The position numbers and the translations under genes are program-made. A model generated the notes under the pieces. That model did no database searches, was not told where the DNA came from, and saw only the letters and a list, made by a program, of their open reading frames with translations. DNA of 64,000 bases from Peromyscus leucopus. Taxonomy: Eukaryota > Chordata > Mammalia > Rodentia > Cricetidae. Below, in pieces: positions 47,158 through 58,082 of the stretch. Position 1 is the stretch's first letter. Each line of letters opens with the position of its first letter. The stretch is from assembly GCF_004664715.2 (NCBI RefSeq), contig NC_051084.1:56973334-57037333 (forward strand), written 5' to 3'.

Positions 47158-48549
47158 TACATTAATATGTTAAATTATTATTTTGAAAGTCCTATTAGTT
47201 TGTCTTTACACTGCCTTATTGATAATATTATAAGATTAACTCCAAATTATCGAGCATAATTCCCACTGTTTCATAACTGCATACATATTTTCAATACATT
47301 CATCCAGTCTTTCATATCAGTAAGTCCTACATGTGTAGGTTCAACCAGAATAAGATAGAAAATATTTAGAAAAAGCATTTGCATTCATTATGTATGCAAC
47401 CCCTTTCTTGTCCTTATTTCCTAAAGAATAATAAATGTTCACCCAGGACTTACATTATTTTAGGTTATACAGTTAACTTAGAGTACACAGCATTGCATGT
47501 AGGTTAGATGTAAACACTACACCATTTTATTTAAGGGACTTCAGCATAAAAATACTTCAATGAGGCGGGGGTGGCTAGAACTAATCCTTCCATTCTGAAG
47601 CATGATTGTATTTAGATGGAGATTATAACTGCTAATTAATATTGTTGTAAGACTCTAATTATGACATTTTATTAAATTTCAAAATATTTTCAGAGATTTA
47701 CACAAATAATAATACTTGAAATTTCTTGTGCAAACAGTTTATGTTTTAACTTCTGACAGCATTTTCTTCCTGAAACCTGTTCTGATTACATTTTAAAGAC
47801 AAAAATCAAAATAGTGCTTAGCTCATCAATATCTCAGTGCATTTATTCTTCATTTTTACCACACATATCAACAGAACTATGCTAAATGTCCACAAACAAA
47901 TCATGGTTTTGACATTCTCGGGTATCAGTTTGGGCTACAGAATCTGAGAGTGAAATGTTGACAAAGGTTTGCTTCTGGGTACTAGTCACTTGAGAATTTT
48001 ACACGATATTCAATTTATCCTTAGCAAATACATTTGCCATAACAAAACAGAACATTTTATGCTTATTTCCACAGGTAAAAGAAATCCATTGGAGTGTCTT
48101 CAAAGTGAATGAAGGCTTCAGTTCCCCTAAGCTTTCTTAAAGGACATCTTCATAGCTATATTTGAATCACCTTTACAGGAAGTTTTAGACTGACTTTGAT
48201 GCTTTGTCTATCAAGGGAAGCTATTTCATTAAAATGAATTATATCTCTAATAAATTTAGTGCCATTATATATTGTATAAGATCAAGTTATCATTTTAGAT
48301 ACTTCAAGCTCTATAAATCTGTATACAGGATTGTTGGTCTAGGTTTGAGTTATGAGATATTAATCAACACTGTAATGCAGGGGGTATGCAAACTCACAAA
48401 ATAAATCACTAAGTGAGGGAAGCTGAGCTTTTTAATGCAGTAGAAATCAGTATAAGACACTAGTATTAAAACTAAAAGAAGACTTCTTTGAGCAAGTAAT
48501 GCTTACGAATGCCTTTAAATTAGTCTCTTATAAACATTAATATTATTAT
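47158..48549. other. Unannotated AT-rich stretch
   Basis: No recognised repeat or exon. Confidence 0.45.
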
Positions 48550-48914
48550 TGTATGACTCTGAAATGTCCTCCACAGGTTCATTAGTTTAATGCTCCTTCA
48601 CCTTCTTGTGTCTCTATTGAAGGATATGGAAGCTTTAAATGTAAGCTTTAGGAGAAGAGGTGTGCTACAGGAAGCAGTTCACTAAGAGTGAGCCTCTGAA
48701 GCAATGCTCATTCCTGTTTCTGGCCACTATCATTGCTTCCCAGGCTGCACTGAGAGGAACTGCTTCCATCCACTCCTACTCTCACACACAGAGCTTCCTC
48801 CCTTCATTTCTTCCTTGACACATTGTGCTGAGAACCTGGAATCTATAAGTCTATCCTCCCCTACATTGTTTCTGTCAAGTATTTGGTCACAGTGATATAA
48901 AAGTAATTAAGACA
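48550..48914 (+). mobile_element. Old MaLR-like LTR, plus strand
   Basis: Starts TGTATGACTCTGAAATGTCC, continues with AGGTTCATTAGTTTAATGCT and AGTATTTGGTCACAGTGATA, and ends AATTAAGACA. It thus has TG...CA ends and the phrase order of the same broad rodent LTR class as 24016-24421. A target-site duplication is not clear. Middle part strongly diverged. Confidence 0.6.
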
Positions 48915-50428
48915 GTCATAAATTGGGATGGCCAGTTTAGCAAGTAACAGAGAATAATAGGAGCAAACTTGAAAGAGAAGAGGCCCTTTCCTGGAATAAA
49001 AAAGATGAACTCCAAAGAAAAAGAAAAACAATGACATTGGAAATGTGAAATTGCTATGACAACCTTGTAAATAGCATGTATCTACAAGGTTTTTTATTGC
49101 AATGTTAGTAGAATAGTTTTCCAACCAATCTTATTTAGAATTATTTTTCCTGGAGGACTTAAAATAACACAAATAATAATCAATTCACCAATAAATGGAA
49201 ATAAAAGTATATTAAACCCTATTAGTGTGGATTATATATGGTTAAATGGCCATTTTGAATTCCTGCCTGAATGAAATGGACAGATAAGAAGGCTTCCAGC
49301 TGGTGAGCAGAAGATTGGCAAAATTCCTACTAAACGATATAGGAGTCAAGAGACTTTCCTGAGTATAGGGAAACAAAGTACTTAAAACCCCTTCAATTCC
49401 AACTGCTTTCAATATCATCCTCGGAAGATGAAACATGATTTGCTGAGAAACTGCATCTTCTGTAGATATGGAGGTGCTGGATGCGGTCAGGGAAAGGAGG
49501 CAGAAATGTGATCAGTGATGCCGAGGAAGAGAGGAAGAGAGAGTGGATAGAGGTCCTACAGCTGGACTCTACCATTAGAAGGTGAAGACCTCAAGAGCAA
49601 AGACCTGGAAGATACAGATGGTGATGTAGAGCACTACTGCCTTCAAACTGTCCTGTATGTGCTGCCCCATAGGATGAGCAGCAGCCACCTGTGACAGATT
49701 AAATACTGCACCCAGCGAATAGCTGTTGGGTGAATAGGTGCAGCTACAGAGAATGTTTGTCTTGTCTCACTATAGTTGCTTTTCTACTTGGCCTTCAAGT
49801 GAAATCTCTAAAATATAAATGGAAACATTATTTTTTGCTTAAAACTTGCCAGGGACATTTCTCGGTTTGTTAATAATTTCTATACTAATGCATGGTTCCA
49901 AGGAAGCATCTCTGATCCCAGTGTCCCCAGAAAAGCCACAGCCTCATCAATTTCTGGCATCTCCACAAAGGCTGGCAGGTTCCTGGTGTGGGCCTTCCGC
50001 CTGTCTCTTTCCATTCTCCATTTATTCATGCTTTCTGCAGTGCCCATGTTTTTCATTCATTCACATCTCTATTGAACTTGACACTGAAATTATTATTATT
50101 TTTTGTTCCAAATTATACCCATTACCTGTTCATTTCCCTCCGCCCCTGAAGAGCAGAGCTCTATGTAGCTTGTTTTTTCTCAGACCTATAGCTGCTTATC
50201 TGTGGTATATGAACAGTTACCATGGACTGAGTATGCCTCATGTATTGGGCAAACTCTCTGACTCAAGAATAGGTAGCCATTAAAGAGAGGTTTCAACAGA
50301 TTAGCTTTGTTGTTAGTTAAATAGCATAAAAAGAAATCTCAGACAAAGAGTACTTGGGTAGACTTACGATGAATACCATATTATAGCTAGAAAGCCAATT
50401 GCACAAAGAGGGTAAAATATCATCAATT
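48915..50428. other. Unannotated stretch
   Basis: Holds the longest open frame of the window (145 codons, plus strand, 49846-50283). Its translation has no recognisable domain, is rich in Ser, Pro, Leu and Ile as expected from C/T-rich DNA, and has no neighbouring splice signals I would trust. It is not called as a gene. Confidence 0.45.
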
Positions 50429-50573
50429 AAAAGATACTATTTGAGCAGGGCGGTGGTGGCACACACTCCCAGCACTTGGGAGGCAGAGGCAGGTGGATCT
50501 CTGTGAATTCAAAGGAAGCCTGGGCTACAGAGTGAGTTCCAGGAAAGGTGCAAAGCTACACAGAGAAACCCTG

Positions 50574-50610
<37 letters not shown>

Positions 50611-50618
50611 TACTATTT
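50429..50618 (+). mobile_element. B1 SINE with target-site duplication, plus strand
   Basis: The body at 50443-50604 has GGGCGGTGGTGGCACACACT, GGGAGGCAGAGGCAGGTGGA, GAGTGAGTTCCAGGAAAGGT, GCAAAGCTACACAGAGAAAC, CCTGTCTT and a long uninterrupted A run. AAAAGATACTATTT at 50429-50442 and 50605-50618 is a perfect 14-bp duplication. The AAAGGTGCAAAGCTACAC variant is shared with the 2.5-kb copy and supports a cricetid host. Confidence 0.96.
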
Positions 50619-50813
50619 TTCTGGGACATAAGAGGGATGGAAGTCACATAGCTTTTGTTGTTCATGAAGTATCAATATAAGCCTTTGTCATTTGTGGTCC
50701 CTCTGGAGCTTACTGCAAATGTAAAGAAAGTTTGTCTCTTGACGATTTTGATGATTTATATAATTACTGCATCAGATTTATTCTTTAGACTTCTTTAAAG
50801 ATAATTTTAGTAC

Positions 50814-50816
<3 letters not shown>

Positions 50817-50866
<50 letters not shown>

Positions 50867-50978
50867 GGTTGTATGCATAATACGACATGCATTTGGAAAT
50901 CAATGTACTAGAAGCGTCCTAGGGGTCAAACTCATCTTAGGCTTCGTACCCACCGAGCCATCTCACTAGGTTTGTTTC
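50817..50978 (-). mobile_element. (TG)n plus RSINE1-like SINE, minus strand
   Basis: A pure TG array (50817-50864) is the reversed tail. AGGGGTCAAACTCATCTTAG and CACCGAGCCATCTCACTAGG are antisense box B and box A regions. The body between them is shortened. Confidence 0.65.
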
Positions 50979-51505
50979 TTAAAGTTGTGTGAACCATGGA
51001 AGCATTGGATAATTTCACTTCCGGGTATTTTCTGGAATCTCTGTCATGGGGGAAGGTGAACACTACTGTCATTTACCATGTAGACAACAAAACAACATCA
51101 AAGCTATGGATTCTAGATTTCTTGGAATGGCAAGAAGAATAAGGATCCATTTATCCCCCCCCCAAAAAAAAATAGCTGTTTACTGTCATCGTGTGAGTGA
51201 AATATAGCAGCTGGCATGTGGAACTGATTCCATAAGCACAGGATTTTTTAATAAATTTCATTACACTGGGAATGATATTGACAGTGCAACATTAAAGGTT
51301 GCTTAAATAAGATACTGTTTAAGGTATGTATTTTTAAAATTAAATATAAAAAATTTATATACATGAAACATATTTTTTAACATTTGGAACAAAACTATAT
51401 ATCTTCTGACAAAGGCAAATTGGAAATTTGTCTCCTAGACAACCAGGTATTTTTCAATTTTTTTTTTTAATTGTTGACTGTGATTCTCCATATTCTACAG
51501 CTATG

Positions 51506-51507
<2 letters not shown>
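50979..51507. other. Unannotated stretch
   Basis: No recognised repeat; a short C8/A9 patch lies at about 51155-51171. Confidence 0.4.

Positions 51508-51598
<91 letters not shown>
51508..51598. repeat. Compound (TG)n(AG)n microsatellite
   Basis: About 21 TG units (to 51550) pass directly into 24 AG units (51551-51598) without interruption. Confidence 0.97.
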
Positions 51599-51602
<4 letters not shown>

Positions 51603-53777
51603 AATGTGGAAAGGTAGAGAAAGAAGAAAACAATACCAAGAACACATAGAAATACGCCCTACTCGAGTATGCTAGTATGGAGTGAAAGTGATTTTTTTTC
51701 CTAAACTATGAGTTTAATGATGTTAAATTGTTTTCAGATTCAAGCTGAGGATTAAGTTGAATGTATTTAATGACTCAGGTCCAAGCATAGTCTTAATTAA
51801 TACCAAGAGCCTGGGAAACAGCATTGAATTTTGAAAAGAACGATTCTCATCCTATCTCTACTTAAATTTGCATGTCATTCTTCATTCATGACCTGTCCTT
51901 TGTCCAGATGTATAATTCCCGAAGTCCAAAGGAAAAGCATAACAAATCTATAGTGGACATAGGGAATATATGTTTAGATAACATAAGATTTAATTTTAAA
52001 TGATGCCATGATATAATAATGTATACACATATAAAGGAAATCCTAAGGGTTCTTCACAAATTGTAAATGGCTTTCTGTGTGATGCCATTGAATGTCTCTC
52101 TTTTTGAAATCCATTTCTTCTTTCTTCATCTGTCCTATCCACTGAGTCAAACATAACTTATTTCAGGATCAGTTGCATAATAGTGTTTATTGCAGTAGAG
52201 GCTACTCAAACTTTCCAAGTAGGAACCTAGGATTTCCTATTAATACCCCTTGCTAAGGAAAAGCAAAATGTGCCTCATTCCTAGCTTTCTAAATAGTTAT
52301 TTGGTCTACATACCGCTGCTTAATATCTTTCTGCTTTACTTGTTGAATTTCCAGTATGTCTCTTCTAAAGAAAGACTCCCTCGCCAAGTTGGTTACAAAG
52401 TCTTGCCTCTGATTTGTTGCTAGGATACGCCTCCATAGGTAGGGAGAACTTGAGAAGATAAAAGACAGATGACTCCCAAATGGTGACAATTACAGAGTAA
52501 GTCCCCAAATGACTGCAAGTGGTTCCTTTATCTGCTTCCTTTGCCCAAAGGGGCATATTAGAGAGCAGATAATTACCTTATGAACTCATGTTGTATACAC
52601 AGATGGATTGGTTAGTATGAAAAAAAATTCCATTAATGGCCTGTGAAATGCAGATGAAGTAATTATTTAGATAGCTCCATCAAAACACGAACTTGTTCTC
52701 ATCTCAGAAATTCAAATGAGTCTAAGGAGCATGTGGTGTGCCCCAGTAATTTGGCATAAACATTTCACTTCAAGTTGTATGAGTTAAGATACAAGCTTAA
52801 TTTGTTACTTCAAATAACTATTAATCCGCTTGCTTTGTGAATTAACATATTTTTATTTCACTGTTTGGTATGCATAATCAGACAGGATTTCATTTTCATT
52901 TTGTAATAACTGCATGTTTTAAGTTATCAAAAAAAAAGCATTATGTTTGAGGAAAAATAACTGAACTTAAAGTCTTGATGTTCTCAAAATCAAGATTCAT
53001 ACAGTGGTAACAAATATTAGTAGATAACATAAAATGGTATTAAGCATACTTTTTGAACACAAGGCACCAAAATTCTAGAAGGTACTCTTTTCTGATATAA
53101 GTCATTAAGATAATCATCTTTTCCCAGAACACATTATTTTTGGCATAACCTTCTTCATGGTTCAGCATCCCCATGTCCCTGCTGCTGGATCTGTTGAGAT
53201 TGACTTTCCCTTAGTTCAGTGTTGTGCAGACTCCATTTCAAATTGAAAACTTTCAACGAGGTCATGCTGACTCTAAGTATGAGGTCTTTTGTGCTGTGAA
53301 TTTTTTGTACATTTAGTAAGTGCATATCTGGCATTCAGGGTTCTAAAAAACTCTACAATGCCTGAAAAGATTTTTTTTTAAGTTTGGGAAAGACTAAGAA
53401 AGTGGAGTTGAACAGTTCTGTCTCTGTGTTACTCCACAAATCTGCTTTTTTCTATGTGAGGGAAAATATTTGTCACATTCTTTGAATGCGAAGATCGAAA
53501 CTAAACCTCTCTTATATAAAAATATTTCGTACTTTTCAACATGAGTATATAAACATTGTGGATGCTGTAAAAATGACATTGATGAACTACTGCTGTATTG
53601 CACCAAGTGCCAACTATTCAGAGCAGTGTTTCAAGAGGAATAAAATCAGTAAATCATTTATTAAATTAAAAAATATCAAGACCCACCTGGTATCACTAGA
53701 ATCTGAATGCCCAGATCTGATACTTGGGAATTCACAAGTTGTTGGTTTTTCCTCTAATTATCTATTTGCCTTTTTTT
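51599..53777. other. Long unannotated AT-rich stretch
   Basis: About 2.2 kb without recognised repeats or exons. Open frames of 63-97 codons at the ends (52289-52556, 53394-53779) lack known domains. Confidence 0.45.
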
Positions 53778-54405
53778 AAAACTTTTTTTTATATTTTTTA
53801 TTTATTTATTTTATTTTACAATACTATTCAGTTCCACATAACAGCCACAGATTTCCCCGTTCTCCCCCCTCCCTCCCCCCTCCCCTTCCCCAAGCACACC
53901 CCCCCTCCCACCACCTCCAGATCAAGGCCACCCCCAAGAACTGAGATCAACCTGATAGACTCAGTCCAGGCAGGTCCAGTCCCCTCCTCCCAGACTGAGC
54001 CAAGCATCCCTGCATAAGTCCTAGGTTTCAAACAGCTATCTCATGCAGCGAGCCCAGGACCTGGTACCACTGCCTAGATGCCTCCCAAACAGATCAAGCC
54101 AATCAACTGTCTCACCTATTCAGAGGGCCTGATCCAGTTGGGGGCCCCTGAGCCTAATGGCTGAGAGACAGCCGGGACTGACCTACCTACTCTGGTGATG
54201 GGATGGCCAAACACCCTAATAGTTGTGCCAGAAACCCCATCCAAGTACTGAGGAATCTGGATGCAGACATCCATGGCTAGGCCCAGGGTGGAGCACTGGG
54301 AGTCTAATTAGCGAGAAAGAGGAGGGTTTATATGAGCGAGAATTGTTGAAACCAAGGTTGGATAAAGCACAGGGACAAATAGCCAAACGAATAAACTTTT
54401 TTTTT
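53778..54405 (-). mobile_element. L1 3' UTR with 5' inversion (twin-primed), minus strand
   Basis: The left part (53791 to about 54158) is antisense L1 3' UTR: ATTTTATTTTACAATACTAT, a C-rich tract, TCCAGGCAGGTCCAGTCCCC, GGCCTGATCCAGTTGGGGGC. The right part (about 54159-54392) is sense L1 just upstream: GGCTGAGAGACAGCCGGGAC, GTGATGGGATGGCCAAACAC, AGGAGGGTTTATATGAGCGA, GACAAATAGCCAAACGAATA. Only about 25 bases of consensus seem lost between the halves. AAAC plus T8-9 at 53779-53790 and 54393-54405 is the likely target-site duplication. Confidence 0.85.
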
Positions 54406-54480
54406 AACTCCAAATATCTAAAATGTGTTTTAGATTTTGGGAAAAGATAATTTCCTCTTTTGATATTCAGCTTTCTTTGT

Positions 54481-54886
54481 AAGTATTTTTTTTAATTTAA
54501 TTTAATTTTATTTTACAATACAATTCTATTCTACATACCAGCCACGGATTCCCTTGTTCTACCCTCTCCCGCCATTGGGCGATCCCCGTGTCTTTCTTGG
54601 GGTCCTGTTTTCTAGGTAGCCTCCCTGGTGATGTGAGTAGCAGTCCAGTCATCCTTGTTCCACATCTAGTATCCTCCTATGAGTGAGTGCATACCATGTT
54701 TGTCTTACTGAATCTGGGTTACCTCACTCAGGATGATTTTTTCTAGATCCATCCATTTGCCTGCAAACCTCATGATGTCACCTAGATGCCCTTCAACCGA
54801 AGAATGGATAAATAAAATGTGGTACATATACACAATGGAATACTACTCAGCAGAGAAAAATAATGACATCATGAAGTTTTTTTTTT
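54481..54886 (-). mobile_element. L1 3' end with internal deletion and 5' inversion, minus strand
   Basis: The left part is antisense L1 3' end (TTTTACAATACAATTCTATT, ACCAGCCACGGATTCCCTTG). At about 54572 it jumps to CATTGGGCGATCCCCGTGTC, so most of the 3' UTR is missing. It continues antisense to TGCAAACCTCATGATGTCA at 54780. From 54781 the direction flips to sense (CCTAGATGCCCTTCAACCGA, GTGGTACATATACACAATGG, AATAATGACATCATGAAG). The two halves overlap by TGACATCATGA. AAG followed by a T-rich run at both edges (54481-54493, 54874-54886) is a possible target-site duplication. Confidence 0.85.
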
Positions 54887-55020
54887 CTTTTTTCTTTTTT
54901 CTTTTTTAGATAAGGTCTTGCCCTTTTGCTCTAGATAATCTTGAATCACAACAATCCTCCTGCCTCCATCTCCCAAGTTCTCTGATTACAGGAGTGGAGC
55001 ACAACACCAGGACTCTTCCA
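54887..55020 (-). mobile_element. Old B1-like SINE, minus strand
   Basis: TTCTTTTTT units lead into TTTTAGATAAGGTCTTGCCC, AATCCTCCTGCCTCCATCTC and TGATTACAGGAGTGGAGCAC, the antisense order of an old proto-B1/B1. It abuts the right edge of the inverted L1. Confidence 0.7.
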
Positions 55021-55030
55021 TGTATATATT

Positions 55031-55113
55031 CGTAAATACCTTTTTATATTTTTGGTTGTGAACCTAGCCTTTAACGGCTTAGCCATCTCTCTAGCCCCGT
55101 AAATAACTTTTTA
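55031..55113 (-). mobile_element. Mini-SINE: second ~50-bp B2-head-derived insert with target-site duplication, minus strand
   Basis: The insert (55047-55097) read on the minus strand is GGGCTAGAGAGATGGCTAAG, then CCGTTAAAGGCTAGGTTCAC and AACCAAAAATA. It has the same short form and the same internal join (GTTAAAGGCTAGG) as the insert at 13499-13546. Flanks CGTAAATACCTTTTTA (55031-55046) and CGTAAATAACTTTTTA (55098-55113) are a 16-bp duplication with one mismatch. Independent insertion of the same short unit is thereby shown. Confidence 0.85.
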
Positions 55114-55418
55114 AACAAACCTGGTCTCTGCTACCTATCAGGGAAAAAAAAAACTTACAGATTATTGATTTTTAAATAAAATGTCTGATTTGCTATTTAA
55201 GACAAAAGGGAGTTCATATCTGGTACTGTAAACATAGTCAAAAGCCCATGAATAGAGGGGTCATAAAAATAAAATTAAAAAAATACATATAAATAAATAG
55301 ATAATTTGAAACACATAAACTATGGAGCAGTAAACACCCGGTATTTTTAATAGCAGTCTAATTGGAGAAATTTAAAATGTAGGTATAACAGTAAAACTCA
55401 TCTAGTTTGTTCTCTCTC

Positions 55419-55420
<2 letters not shown>
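55114..55420. other. Unannotated stretch
   Basis: Nothing recognised. Confidence 0.4.

Positions 55421-55467
<47 letters not shown>
55421..55467. repeat. (TG)n array
   Basis: About 23 uninterrupted TG units after a CTCTCTCCC lead-in; no SINE body seen on either side. Confidence 0.96.
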
Positions 55468-55470
<3 letters not shown>

Positions 55471-56301
55471 AAGCATAAATAAATTTGTCACCTTTCTTTA
55501 AGAGGAATATAGATATGCAATAAAGAGCAAGAGGATTTTAGAGACTCATGTACAGGTAATTCTTGAAAACATCTCTTCAAATAAGCTGTTGAACTGATAC
55601 CTGACGGCTACACAGAGTTTTGAAAACACCTTATAAAAGTGAAGAGTTTAATATGGGTTTGAAATATCTTCCCTCCCCTGACACATTCTATGTAGAAGGG
55701 AGACCAGAATAAAAATCCAAATAAAACTGAGACCATGGTCAGGAATTGTAAAGGTGGTATACAAATTTTTTTCTCTGCTTATGCTAATGATATCGGTTTA
55801 TATTTTTAAAGGATAATTAAGAGAATTCTTTTCAAAAATGGCCAATGTTGAAATAATGAAAATATTGATAAGAAATTATACGTTGATACCATTTTTATTT
55901 AGCCAAGATCCTAGTCTTTTGTAATTGCCCATAAATTTTCCCAAGTTTAATAGTGTTCTGCCATTTTAAGCATGGCACCAAAGGCAGAAGCATGTAAGTA
56001 TCTACATTTAAGTGACACCAACCTGCGTCTTTTTTAGTCTAAGGGAGAAAGAAAGAGTAATGGAAATGAAAGGAGGTGGTCATTGAACATTTGATGCTGC
56101 ACTTGGAGTTTAAAGCTAAAGTATCAGATCATCTCCTGATCTGATCATCAAAGGTAAAGATGTCCCTCTGTTAGGCTAGACACTTCTCAATTCACCTTAA
56201 TACTCTCAGCATCTTTCTGTCTAGGGAAAATGATTCCCACTATATGGCTTGTGGGATTGGAGCCTATAAATATACAAACAAAAATAAATTCTTATATCTG
56301 A
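55468..56301. other. Unannotated stretch
   Basis: AT-rich. A local direct repeat, GATCATCTCCTGATCT followed by GATCATC (about 56128-56150), is the only structure noted. Confidence 0.4.
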
Positions 56302-56332
56302 ATACACACACACACACACACACACAAACACA
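56302..56332. repeat. (CA)n array
   Basis: A short ACAC run ending in AAACACA. No SINE body recognised upstream. Confidence 0.9.
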
Positions 56333-56639
56333 TATTTGTACCCAGGCCACACCAACAGCCACAACATGGACCACCCCTAGGGACTATAAAATCTGAGAAT
56401 TTAATCTTTAACCACATCAATCATGAAAAGATGCCTAGCAGTATGCCAAACAACTGATCTAACTAGATGGAAAAGTAGTGTTATCAATGTGGCTAGACCT
56501 TGGAGAAGGACTACAGAAAACAGCAGAGATGAACATAATTTTGTTATATAACAACAACCTGGATTTAGTTTTTCTAATCCAAAAATGCATAGAAACATCT
56601 GCATTGGTCCATATTCTCCAGGGGTTGGGTAGGCTGGGA

Positions 56640-57180
56640 CAATAAAGAATGGAGGGGATTTCTTGTAGGAATGTCCTTATGTGATACTGGAGGTGAGAAA
56701 GGTCTCAGGACATGACATCTTCAATGTGATAACAGGTGTTGTGGAGCTTTCTGTGTCCCAGGGGCTGATTGCTGGAGACAGTACTCTGGTCATACTTAGA
56801 AAGCCACAAAATCTCGAGGTCCAAGATCTAGAAGATGAAGATGAGTGCACCAGTTCTGAGAGATCCAACAAGGTCCCTTTTCTTCTTTTATTCCAGCTGA
56901 ACAAAAGCCCATCCACTGCTAAAGATAATTCCTTACCATCTCTGTCAGAGCGGATCTTCTTTGTTCAGTTGGCTCAATTCAATGATACTGTCTTTGGGGA
57001 GAGTCTTCAAAGACATCCAGACATAGTCTACCATTTGAGCATATCTTACCAGAGTCAAGTTGATACTCAGCCTCCACTATGTTATAGTAATAGTCCTTTG
57101 AAGTTGTTTTGAAGAACAACTTATTTCTGGCACATTTAAAAAGCAGCGTAGACAGTACAAAATAGGAGCAAAGGGAGAGA
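56640..57180 (+). pseudogene. Possible retrocopy remnant, parent gene not recognised
   Basis: The plus strand is open from about 56660 to a TGA at 57112 (143 codons from the ATG at 56681). Unlike other open frames here it reads like a globular protein, with mixed hydrophobic and charged residues, an acidic stretch (EVQDLEDEDE, about residues 46-55) and no simple repeats. Next to the stop, a one-base shift at about 57098 would keep the frame open for roughly 25 more residues to a TAG near 57163, as expected for a frameshifted pseudogene. The region is somewhat less AT-rich than its surroundings and overlaps no repeat I recognise. I see no poly(A) tail or target-site duplication. Alternatives are ERV-derived coding sequence or chance. 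I do not name a parent. Confidence 0.35.
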
Positions 57181-57307
57181 CCAGTTGATAGGAAAAGTAG
57201 GTTCTAGTGCTCGGTAGCACAGCAGGTTAAGTATAATCAACATTGTATCTCTCAAAATAGAATAGGTGGTTGTGAATATGCAGCATAAGGACATTTTAAA
57301 AGTTTAA

Positions 57308-57570
57308 ACTGGGGCTGCAGAAATGCTCAGCATTTAAAAGAGCATTTGCAGCTCTGGTTTGTGTTTCTAGGATCCACATAGTGGTACCAACTGTCTGTCA
57401 TTCCAATTCTGGGGGGTTTCAACATCCACTTCTGGCTTCCACAGGCATTGCATACACACTCTGGGGATTTCAACACCCTCTTCTGGCTTCCATGGGCACT
57501 GCACATACATAGTGCACCTAATATGTGGGCAAAACACATATACATAAAATAAAAATAAATCGTATTATTT
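57308..57570 (+). mobile_element. B3 SINE with internal tandem duplication, plus strand
   Basis: Head GGGGCTGCAGAAATGCTCAG, body with ATCCACATAGTGGTACCAAC, tail GCAAAACACATATACATAAA and AATAAAAATAAAT. The body segment from CTGGGG to the CATACA end occurs twice, at about 57409-57460 and 57461-57510, each with TTCAACA, CTTCTGGCTTCCA and GGCA.TGCA. A normal B3 has this segment once. Confidence 0.8.
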
Positions 57571-57889
57571 AAAAAATTAACGTGATATGTATGCTAATAT
57601 ATGTAAATTTGTCATTATCCATTATATACATGAATCAATATGTTTTGTTCTCATAAATTCACATAAATATTTCAATTATAATAGAAAAACATTTAAAATA
57701 TTATTAGAGGAGGTGGAGCTAAAGGTGATACTTTTATTGGTATGTTATAACAAAAAGACACTAGATGTATCTAAGGAGATCTGAAAGATTTCACCTTAGT
57801 TAATAATGATTGGTAGATATTATGACAGTTGTGTAAACCTCATTTTGCTAGATTTAAGTGACCAGAGAGAAAATGGTTGATAGAGAAGA
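57571..57889. other. Unannotated AT-rich stretch
   Basis: Nothing recognised. Confidence 0.4.
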
Positions 57890-57966
57890 AATCTCCCTCA
57901 GTGGCAGAATACACACCGACAAAGAGTAAGGCCCTTGCCTCAAGCCTGGCATCAAAATCTTTTTAA
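57890..57966 (+). mobile_element. Degenerate ID-like SINE, plus strand
   Basis: TCCCTCAGTGGCAGAATACA and AAGGCCCTTGCCTCAAGCCT with CTGGCATCAAAATC recall ID box A, middle and box B regions with several changes. Confidence 0.5.
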
Positions 57967-58082
57967 AAGAACATGATTGGAATATTCACAGCAAGAGGGA
58001 CAGAGGAAAAGGTGAATAGACTTCTCCAAGTAGGAAGTGAATTTGGAGATATTTGTATTACATATGAACGCTCACCAATGAA

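Noticed and set aside
49846..50283. 145-codon open frame, longest in the window
   Set aside because: No recognisable domain, composition follows C/T-rich DNA, no trusted splice or promoter context; frames of this length occur by chance in 64 kb.
56880..56903. Pyrimidine tract plus CAG as a splice acceptor inside the candidate retrocopy
   Set aside because: The frame stays open across it without an exon change; pyrimidine tracts followed by AG are frequent by chance.
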